A DNA stretch of 13,010 bases from an uncultured Lachnospiraceae bacterium (GTDB taxonomy: Bacteria > Bacillota > Clostridia > Lachnospirales > Lachnospiraceae): contig CAJORC010000252.1 of assembly GCA_905236615.1 (NCBI GenBank), forward strand, positions 1 to 13,010, read 5' to 3'. Under the pieces are notes generated by a model, which saw nothing but the letters and a program-made list of their open reading frames with translations, searched no databases and was not told where the DNA came from. This document shows, in pieces, positions 7,303 to 13,010 of the stretch. Within the stretch, counting starts at the first letter, position 1. The number at the start of each line of letters is the position of its first letter. The position numbers and the translations under genes are program-made.

Positions 7303-10224
7303 ATGGGAAAAGTAGAAGAATTAAAAACATACAGACTTATAAAGAAAGAAGATATCCCGGACTTAAATTCTGTGGGATATCTTTTAGAGCATGTAAAAAC
7401 AGGCGCAAAGGTTATGCTGCTTGAAAATGATGATAAAAACAAGGTTTTTACCATCGGATTCCGCACACCGCCTTTTGATTCCACAGGTACACCGCATATC
7501 CTTGAGCATTCGGTGCTTTGCGGTTCGAAGAAGTTTCCGGTAAAAGATCCTTTCCTTGAACTTGCAAAGGGTTCGCTGAATACCTTCTTAAATGCGATGA
7601 CTTATCCGGATAAGACGGTTTATCCTGTTGCATCGGTAAACGATAAGGATTTCCAGAACCTTATGGATGTTTACATGGATGCGGTTCTTCATCCGAATAT
7701 CTACAGCCGTGAGCAGATATTCAGACAGGAAGGCTGGCATTATGAAATGGAAAATGCCGAATCGCCATTAACTATAAACGGTGTTGTATATAACGAAATG
7801 AAAGGTGCATTTTCATCACCGGATGATGTGCTTTCAAGATATATCCTGAATTCACTCTATCCTGATACCCAGTATGCGGTTGAGTCAGGCGGAGATCCGG
7901 ATGTGATCCCGAGTCTTACTTATGAGAAATTCCTTTCAATGCATTCTAAGTATTACCACCCGTCAAATTCATATATTTATCTTTACGGTAATTGTGATAT
8001 GGCGGAGAAGCTTGAATGGCTTGATAAAGAATATCTTTCGGAATATGACAGGCTTGAGATTGACAGTTCGATAAAGGTACAGAAGCCTTTTGAAAAAATG
8101 AAGACTCTGGAAAAGGAGTATTCTATCGCTGCCGATGAATCGGAAGAGAAGAATACCTTCCTTTCATGGAATGTGTCTATCGGGGATAATCTCGACAGGC
8201 TTAATTATCTTGCTTTTCAGATACTTGAGTATGCGCTTCTGGATGTTCCGGGTGCACCGCTTATGCAGGCTCTTCTTGACGAGGGTATAGGTGCTGATAT
8301 TGACGGAAGTTATGATAACGGTGTTTACCAGCCGTATTTTTCTGTAATTGCAAGGAAAGCAGACTATGAGCAGAAAGACAGATTTCTTGAAGTCATAAGG
8401 AAGGTTCTTGAAGAGCAGGTTAAAAACGGTATTGACAAGAAGGCACTTCGTGCAGGCATAAATTCGTTTGAGTTCCGATATCGTGAGGCTGATTTCGGCC
8501 AGTATCCGAAGGGGCTTATGTATGGCCTTCAGTCCTTTGACAGCTGGCTTTATGATTCTGATAAGCCTTTTATACATATTGCGGAAAATGATACTTTTGC
8601 GGAACTTAAGAAAAAGGTTGACGAAGGCTGGTTCGAAGAGCTCATTCAGAAGCATCTCCTTGATAACGACTTCTGTTCGCTTGTGATTCTGAAGCCGGTA
8701 AAGGGACTTACTGAAAAGCATGATGCAGAAGTTGCAAAAAAACTTGAAGAATATAAGAATTCCCTGTCAGATGCCGAGATTGCAAAGATAGTAGAGGAAA
8801 CAGCAGCGCTCAAGGCATATCAGGATGAACCCAGCAGTCAGGAAGAGCTTGAAACGATTCCTATGCTTGCAATAGAGGATATTGAAAAAGAAGCCGAGCC
8901 ATTTAATAACGCTCCGGTGAATAAGGATGGCAATCTCTTTTTGCATCATGATATCTTTACCAATGGTATTGCATATCTTTCGCTGATGTTCAAGACTGAC
9001 GGTATTTCGAAGGAACTTACGCCTTATCTCGGTATTTATAAGAATCTTTTATGCCAGATAGATACTGAAAATTACAGTTACAGTGACCTTAATAACGAGA
9101 TCAACTTGGAAAGCGGCGGATTAAGCTTTTCTATCTGCACTTATTCTGACGTACATGATGATGGAAAGTTTATTTCAGCTTTCGAGGCAAGAGGAAAATA
9201 TCTTGAAGATAAACTTGATTTTGCCTTTAAGATCATTCCTGAAATTCTCTTTAAGTCAAAATTTGATGACAAAAAGAGGATCAAAGAAGTTCTGCTGATG
9301 CTTAAAAGCCGTATGGCTTCTTCGATGATCTCTGCCGGACATTCGACAGCGGTTGCAAGAGCTGAGTCATATTTTTCACCGACGTCAAAATATATTGACG
9401 AGGTTAACGGAATAAGCTTCTATGACTGTGTCTGTGATTATGCGGAACATTTTGATGAAAAATATGATGAACTTGTTGAAAAGCTGAATAAAGTAAAGGA
9501 TATTCTTTTCCATAAAGATAATCTGATCATTGACTTTACCGGTTCCAAAGAAGTGTTTGAAGGCTTATTCGACAAGGTTTCTGCCTTTAAGTCAGATCTG
9601 TCGGATGAAGCAGGCCTTAGAAATGAGTGGACTTTCGAACCGGAGAATAAAAAAGAAGGCTTTAAGACAGCATCCCAGGTTCAGTATGTCGCAAAATCGG
9701 ATAATTTCAAGGCTAAAGGACTTAAATATACAGGAGCCCTGAAAGTTTTGCAGGTCATGATGGGGTATGATTACTTATGGATGAATATCAGGGTCAAAGG
9801 CGGAGCTTACGGCTGTATGAGCGCGTTTACCAGAAGTGGTGATGCTTATATGGTTTCATACAGAGATCCGCACTTAAGCAAAACAGTTGATGTATTTAAC
9901 GGTGCAGCAGATTACTTAAAGGATTTTGATGCATCGGACAGAGATATGACAAAATATGTCATCGGCGCGATCAGCAATATGGATACGCCGTTAAATCCCA
10001 GAGCAAGGGGACTTAGAAGCCTTTCTGCATATCTGGGCAATTATGATTTTGAAGATGTTCAGAGAGAACGTGATGAAGTTCTTTCGTGTAATGTTGAGAC
10101 TATCCGCTCACTTGCACCGTATGCTGCGGTTATCAGGGACAGTGATATTATCGTTGCCGTTGGAAGCGAAGAAAAAATACGCAGCGGAGAAGCTCTCTTC
10201 AAAACAACCAGAACTTTAGCATAA
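7303..10224 (+). CDS. M16C family zinc metallopeptidase (PreP/presequence protease-like, insulinase superfamily)
   Basis: This 973-residue protein is a full-length pitrilysin-clan peptidase that degrades unfolded peptides in a closed two-lobed chamber. The inverted zinc motif HILEH is at 65-69 (His65, Glu68 as general base, His69). The third ligand is Glu165 in VVYNEMKGAF; the 100-residue separation from His65 equals that in plant and human PreP. GSLNTFLNAMTYPDKT (90-105) is typical of the family. The middle holds an M16C-associated helical linker (about 466-530) and the second lobe keeps RVKGGAYG (830-837), whose Arg830 and Tyr836 correspond to the substrate-binding Arg and Tyr. No signal peptide is seen, so it is probably a cytoplasmic peptide scavenger. 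The GGAGAG site 6 nt before the ATG supports the start. It is 21 nt after the sigma-like gene and 20 nt before era, in line with one operon. The family call is very strong; the natural substrates are unknown. Confidence 0.95.
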   Translation: MGKVEELKTYRLIKKEDIPDLNSVGYLLEHVKTGAKVMLLENDDKNKVFTIGFRTPPFDSTGTPHILEHSVLCGSKKFPVKDPFLELAKGSLNTFLNAMTYPDKTVYPVASVNDKDFQNLMDVYMDAVLHPNIYSREQIFRQEGWHYEMENAESPLTINGVVYNEMKGAFSSPDDVLSRYILNSLYPDTQYAVESGGDPDVIPSLTYEKFLSMHSKYYHPSNSYIYLYGNCDMAEKLEWLDKEYLSEYDRLEIDSSIKVQKPFEKMKTLEKEYSIAADESEEKNTFLSWNVSIGDNLDRLNYLAFQILEYALLDVPGAPLMQALLDEGIGADIDGSYDNGVYQPYFSVIARKADYEQKDRFLEVIRKVLEEQVKNGIDKKALRAGINSFEFRYREADFGQYPKGLMYGLQSFDSWLYDSDKPFIHIAENDTFAELKKKVDEGWFEELIQKHLLDNDFCSLVILKPVKGLTEKHDAEVAKKLEEYKNSLSDAEIAKIVEETAALKAYQDEPSSQEELETIPMLAIEDIEKEAEPFNNAPVNKDGNLFLHHDIFTNGIAYLSLMFKTDGISKELTPYLGIYKNLLCQIDTENYSYSDLNNEINLESGGLSFSICTYSDVHDDGKFISAFEARGKYLEDKLDFAFKIIPEILFKSKFDDKKRIKEVLLMLKSRMASSMISAGHSTAVARAESYFSPTSKYIDEVNGISFYDCVCDYAEHFDEKYDELVEKLNKVKDILFHKDNLIIDFTGSKEVFEGLFDKVSAFKSDLSDEAGLRNEWTFEPENKKEGFKTASQVQYVAKSDNFKAKGLKYTGALKVLQVMMGYDYLWMNIRVKGGAYGCMSAFTRSGDAYMVSYRDPHLSKTVDVFNGAADYLKDFDASDRDMTKYVIGAISNMDTPLNPRARGLRSLSAYLGNYDFEDVQRERDEVLSCNVETIRSLAPYAAVIRDSDIIVAVGSEEKIRSGEALFKTTRTLA

Positions 10225-10231
10225 ATTCAAC

Positions 10232-10236
10232 GGAGG
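10232..10236 (+). promoter_or_regulatory. Ribosome binding site deciding the TTG start of era
   Basis: GGAGG lies 8 nt before TTG at 10245. The resulting N-terminus, MSQEKRAGFVTIIGRPN, aligns with Era proteins, which place the P-loop near residue 14, so the unusual TTG start is preferred. Confidence 0.85.
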
Positions 10237-10244
10237 ATTTTTTA

Positions 10245-11147
10245 TTGAGTCAGGAAAAAAGAGCCGGTTTTGTTACTATCATTGGCCGGCCTAATGTTGG
10301 AAAATCAACACTGATGAACCATCTGATAGGCATGAAGCTTGCTATTACTTCAAGAAAGCCGCAGACTACAAGAAAGAGAATGCAGACGGTATATACTTCT
10401 GATGAAGGACAGATCGTTTTTCTGGATACTCCGGGTATCCACAAGGCTGCAAATGCCCTGGGCGAATACATGGACAGGGCTGCGATAAAGACTATCGAAG
10501 AAGTTGACTGCGTACTCTGGCTTGTAGAACCGTCCACCTTTATAGGTGCCGGTGAACGTTATATTGCTGAGGTTCTTGAAAAAGCCAATGTTCCGGTAAT
10601 ATTAGTTATCAACAAGACAGATACGGTAAAAAATGCTGAAATTCCGGCTGTTATAGATGCCTATAAAGATATCATGGCATTTAAGAATATAATTCCTGTT
10701 TCGGCAAAGCACAGCATTGGAAAAGACGAGCTTCTGAATGCCGTATTCAGCCTGTTGCCTTACGGTGAACCCTTCTATGATGAAGATACCGTGACAGATG
10801 AGACGGAGCGCAATATTGTTTCGGAGCTCATCCGCGAACAGGCTCTCCGCAATCTTTCCGAAGAAGTACCTCACGGAATTGCTGTTGAGATTGACAGCAT
10901 GAAAGAAAAGAAGGGCATGTATTTTATAGATGCCACTATCTACTGTGAAAGGGATTCACATAAAGGAATCGTTATCGGTAAAGGCGGAGCCATGCTGAAA
11001 AAGATAGGCACGGGTGCAAGGATCGAGGCTGAAAAACTTCTGGATTGCCGTGTCACGCTTAAGTTATGGGTAAAGGTAAGAAAGGACTGGAGAAATGACG
11101 AAAAACAGATGCGTTTCTTTGGTTACAACAAGAAGGATAATCAGTAA
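10245..11147 (+). CDS. era: GTPase Era, 16S rRNA/30S maturation factor
   Basis: This 300-residue protein is the normal length for Era, which binds the 3' end of 16S rRNA and acts as a checkpoint for 30S subunit assembly. The G domain shows the P-loop GRPNVGKS (14-21), the G2 region KPQTTRKR (38-45), DTPG (61-64), NKTD (123-126) and SAK (153-155). A C-terminal KH RNA-binding domain follows, with VIGKGGAMLKKIG (243-255) and the conserved ending LKLWVKVRKDWR...FGY. All key residues are present. The start is TTG, fixed by GGAGG 8 nt upstream. The gene sits 20 nt after the M16C peptidase gene, and its TAA is directly followed by the ATG of recO with no spacer, so translation of the two is likely coupled. 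Identification is secure. Confidence 0.98.
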   Translation: MSQEKRAGFVTIIGRPNVGKSTLMNHLIGMKLAITSRKPQTTRKRMQTVYTSDEGQIVFLDTPGIHKAANALGEYMDRAAIKTIEEVDCVLWLVEPSTFIGAGERYIAEVLEKANVPVILVINKTDTVKNAEIPAVIDAYKDIMAFKNIIPVSAKHSIGKDELLNAVFSLLPYGEPFYDEDTVTDETERNIVSELIREQALRNLSEEVPHGIAVEIDSMKEKKGMYFIDATIYCERDSHKGIVIGKGGAMLKKIGTGARIEAEKLLDCRVTLKLWVKVRKDWRNDEKQMRFFGYNKKDNQ

Positions 11148-11801
11148 ATGAGTGAGACTGTTAAGCTTACAGGTATTATCCTGAGAGCTGTTGACTATTC
11201 GGAATACGACAGGAGACTTGTTATCCTGACTTCCGACAGAGGTAAAATTACCGCATTTGCTCATGGCGTTCGAAAGAGCGGCAACCGTTTTATGGCGGCA
11301 ACTGAGGCTTTTGCATTCGGTAATTTTTCACTGAGTGAAGGCAGGTCGGCTTACAATCTCAGAGATGCGGAAATAATAAACTATTTCGAAGGGCTTCGAG
11401 GCAATCTTGAAGCCTATTATCTTGGCTCTTATTTTCTGGAGCTTTCAGAGTATTATACAAGGGAAAACAATGATGATATCGAAATGCTGAAGCTTTTATA
11501 CCAGTCACTCAGAGCACTTGTTTCCGAAAAATATGACCTTAAACTTGTCAGGGCCGTATTTGAGATAAAAGCACTGGCAGTAAACGGTGAAATTCCGGGA
11601 ATCTTAAATGATCCAAAGCTTCAGGACGGAACCATCCATGCAATAAACCATATATATTCGGCAACGGCAGAGAAGCTTTACAGCTTCAAACTAAGAAAAG
11701 ACATCGAAGACGAACTGATTTATGCGGCGGGGATATACAGAAGAAGATTTATCCGTTTCCGTTCCAAAAGCCTTGAGGTTATGAATGACATTTTGCCTTG
11801 A
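11148..11801 (+). CDS. recO: DNA repair protein RecO, short form without zinc-finger cysteines
   Basis: RecO works in the RecFOR pathway, loading RecA on SSB-coated single-stranded DNA and annealing strands. Residues 1-80 match the N-terminal OB fold: LTGIILRAVDYSEYDRRLVILTSDRGKITAFAHGVRK is the classic opening. It is followed by FxFGNFSLSEGRSAYNLRDAEII and a helical domain containing LEAYYLGSYFLEL and a KLVRAVFEIKALAVNGEIP-type helix. At 217 residues it is shorter than the usual 240-260. The region that normally carries a CxxC...CxxC zinc loop after 'GxxP' is reduced, and the protein contains no cysteine. E. coli RecO also lacks a zinc finger, so it is probably functional. The ATG directly abuts the era stop, with an AGAAGG site inside the era end. 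It appears to be the last gene of the rightward operon. Identification is secure. Confidence 0.94.
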   Translation: MSETVKLTGIILRAVDYSEYDRRLVILTSDRGKITAFAHGVRKSGNRFMAATEAFAFGNFSLSEGRSAYNLRDAEIINYFEGLRGNLEAYYLGSYFLELSEYYTRENNDDIEMLKLLYQSLRALVSEKYDLKLVRAVFEIKALAVNGEIPGILNDPKLQDGTIHAINHIYSATAEKLYSFKLRKDIEDELIYAAGIYRRRFIRFRSKSLEVMNDILP

Positions 11802-11826
11802 AATTAGTACAAGAGTTATATATAAT
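11798..11826 (+). promoter_or_regulatory. Near-consensus sigma-A promoter overlapping the recO stop
   Basis: TTGAAA (11798-11803), a 17-bp spacer and a perfect TATAAT (11821-11826) form a strong sigma-A promoter. The -35 box includes the recO TGA stop (11799-11801). Transcription would start near 11833, giving a leader of about 42 nt before the GTG start at 11875. It should drive the membrane protein gene and probably glycyl-tRNA synthetase. Confidence 0.85.
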
Positions 11827-11851
11827 GATATTTTGGAGTTGGGATTTTATC

Positions 11852-11878
11852 ATGATTATCAGAGGTAAGAAGAAGTGA
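11852..11878 (+). CDS. Possible 8-codon leader peptide ORF
   Basis: ATG at 11852 opens an 8-codon frame, MIIRGKKK, whose TGA overlaps the GTG start of the next gene as GTGA. A GGAG lies 13 nt upstream, close to the predicted transcript 5' end, so the initiation signal is poor. The overlap could couple translation, but such a short ORF can arise by chance. Confidence 0.2.
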   Translation: MIIRGKKK

Positions 11879-12453
11879 AGCGCAGAAGGAAGAGTAAAAG
11901 GCAGAAAATAAGGAGAATTCAGGCGTATGTAGCTAGAACGGTGTTTGTACTGATCTTAGTCGCTTTTGCCGCTATTCTTTTCTTTGGAGGAAAACATCTT
12001 TTCGGTGTTGTAAGCTCAGCCTTTTCAGGGACGACAATTTCAGGAAATTCGATAAAAATTTCAAAATCCGGTGAGATAAAAGAAACAGTCAATGAGGACT
12101 TTGATACAAAGGAATACAGCGAAGACGGTCTGCGCAAGCTTATAGACGAAACGATTTCAGATTATAACAGCAAAGCTTCGGAAGCTAATGCAGTAAAGCT
12201 TTCAAAACTTACCGTTAAAAATAATAAAGCAGTACTTATAATGGAATATAAGGGTGCGGAGTTCTACAGCGACTTTAACAACGTACCGGTAACGGTAAGT
12301 GAAACCGGAGACGGGACAAAGCTTTCGCTGAATATGGATATAACGGTCATTGCTCCGTCGAAGATAAAAGATAAATCCGCCGGAGTGGAACTGCTGGATG
12401 ATAAAACAGCGGTCGTAACAGCCGGAGATACAGAGTCTTATATAGTATATTGA
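11875..12453 (+). CDS. Hypothetical single-pass membrane protein
   Basis: I do not recognise a named family. The 192-residue product begins with a strongly basic cytoplasmic tail (KRRRKSKRQKIRR, 2-14). One transmembrane helix follows at about 20-37 (ARTVFVLILVAFAAILFF), with no cleavage site and no lipobox cysteine, so it is a type II anchored protein. The remaining roughly 150 residues should lie outside the membrane. They begin with a Ser/Thr/Gly-rich stretch, then a helical part (YSEDGLRKLIDETISDYN, about 81-98) and a beta-rich end (KLTVKNNKAVLIMEYKG, then LSLNMDITVIAP). There are no cysteines and no catalytic motif that I can see. The start is GTG with AGAGG 9 nt upstream. It has its own sigma-A promoter and is 54 nt before the glycyl-tRNA synthetase gene, possibly in the same transcript. 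The gene is probably real from its promoter, RBS and membrane-protein pattern. Confidence 0.75.
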   Translation: MKRRRKSKRQKIRRIQAYVARTVFVLILVAFAAILFFGGKHLFGVVSSAFSGTTISGNSIKISKSGEIKETVNEDFDTKEYSEDGLRKLIDETISDYNSKASEANAVKLSKLTVKNNKAVLIMEYKGAEFYSDFNNVPVTVSETGDGTKLSLNMDITVIAPSKIKDKSAGVELLDDKTAVVTAGDTESYIVY

Positions 12454-12507
12454 TTTTGAAGCATGTAAACATCAGTTACAAATATATTTTACGAGGAGAT
12501 TTCAAAA
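12454..12507 (+). promoter_or_regulatory. Short glyS upstream region, RBS only
   Basis: This 54-nt gap holds a GAGGAG ribosome binding site (12493-12498) 9 nt before the ATG. A TTGAAG at 12456-12461 is a possible -35 box, but no good -10 sits at a suitable distance. There is no terminator and no room for a T-box riboswitch, so the synthetase is probably read from the promoter at 11798-11826. Confidence 0.55.
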
Positions 12508-13010
12508 ATGGAAAAAACGATGGACAAGATTGTCACATTGGCAAAGGGACGCGGATTTATTTATCCCGGTTCTGAGATTTACGGCGGACTGGCTAATACC
12601 TGGGATTACGGAAATCTTGGTGTAGAGCTCAAGAACAACGTAAAGAAAGCATGGTGGCAGAGATTTGTTACCGGTAGTAAGTACAATGTCGGTGTAGACT
12701 GCGCTATACTTATGAATACTCAGACTTATGTGGCATCAGGTCACATCAAGTCCTTTTCTGATCCTCTTATCGACTGTAAAGAATGCCATGAGCGTTTCAG
12801 AGCTGATAAAGTGATCGAAGACTGGGCAGGTGAGAACAACTTCGAGCTGGGTTCAAGCGTAGACGGATGGTCAAATGAGGAGATGATGAACTTCATCCAC
12901 GAGCATTCCATTGCATGTCCTACATGCGGAAAGCACAACTTTACAGATATCCGTCAGTTCAACCTTATGTTCAAGACTTTCCAGGGTGTAACCGAAGATG
13001 CAAAGAACAC
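12508..13010 (+). CDS. glyS: Glycyl-tRNA synthetase (alpha2, eukaryal/archaeal-like class II type), 5' part only
   Basis: The frame starts at ATG 12508 and stays open to the window end, giving 167 complete codons of a protein normally about 460 residues long. It charges tRNA-Gly with glycine in the cytoplasm. The N-terminus is characteristic of the single-chain homodimeric GlyRS: IVTLAKGRGFIYPGSEIYGG, then WDYGNLGVELKNN (motif 1 region, 32-44), and a VDCAILMNTQTYVASGH segment (63-79). Next come SFSDPLIDCKECHERFRADK and, after an insertion, CPTCGKHNFTDIRQFNLMF. Cys90, Cys93, Cys137 and Cys140 form a likely zinc site within the family's insertion. Motifs 2 and 3 lie beyond the window. The gene follows the membrane protein by 54 nt with a clear GAGGAG site. 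Some databases use glyQS for this type. Confidence 0.96.
   Translation, partial: MEKTMDKIVTLAKGRGFIYPGSEIYGGLANTWDYGNLGVELKNNVKKAWWQRFVTGSKYNVGVDCAILMNTQTYVASGHIKSFSDPLIDCKECHERFRADKVIEDWAGENNFELGSSVDGWSNEEMMNFIHEHSIACPTCGKHNFTDIRQFNLMFKTFQGVTEDAKN

Noticed and set aside
8164..8721. 185-codon antisense ORF on the minus strand inside the M16C peptidase gene
   Set aside because: The plus strand here encodes continuous M16C protein with conserved features on both sides. The antisense product has no recognisable domain and I see no promoter or RBS for it; it looks like a reading-frame shadow.
1..13010. Mobile elements, CRISPR repeats, tRNA or rRNA genes, toxin-antitoxin or phage modules
   Set aside because: I looked for repeated units, transposase motifs, terminal inverted repeats and tRNA-like cloverleaf segments and saw none; the window is densely filled with ordinary coding sequence.

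Overview
The window looks like chromosomal DNA of a low- to mid-GC anaerobic Firmicute of class Clostridia, most likely Lachnospiraceae. This rests on AGGAGG-type ribosome binding sites, TTG and GTG starts, sigma-A promoters with 17-bp spacers, an M16C peptidase-era-recO-glycyl-tRNA synthetase gene order, and a very large fused acyl-CoA dehydratase activase-type protein. I see no insertion sequence, phage gene, CRISPR array, tRNA or rRNA. The content is essentially core genome, tightly packed.

Left block (1-1105, plus strand): the 3' end of a cyclase/kynurenine-formamidase-like gene is coupled to an RsuA-type rRNA pseudouridine synthase. The block closes at a strong bidirectional hairpin terminator that overlaps the synthase stop codon. 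The next gene converges on it: a 1429-residue minus-strand protein with two HgdC-like activase ATPase modules followed by two HgdA/B-like cysteine-containing modules.

Central divergent region (5413-5626): two good back-to-back sigma-A promoters, with -35 boxes two bases apart, drive the giant gene leftward and a five-gene cluster rightward.

Right block (5627-11801, plus strand): the genes are a rhomboid-like membrane protein with a C-terminal zinc ribbon and no recognisable catalytic serine motif, a degenerate sigma-70-like protein, a PreP-type M16C metallopeptidase, the Era GTPase and RecO. Gaps run from 0 to 21 nt, so this is probably one operon. The last gene pair (11875-13010) has its own near-consensus promoter, whose -35 box overlaps the recO stop. 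It encodes a single-pass membrane protein of unknown function and the start of a glycyl-tRNA synthetase that runs off the window.

The genes least explained by known biology are the degenerate sigma-like protein, which keeps the core-RNA-polymerase-binding region but appears to lack the promoter-melting residues and region 4; its pseudo-rhomboid/zinc-ribbon neighbour; and the giant activase fusion, which contains both halves of an archerase-like system in one chain.
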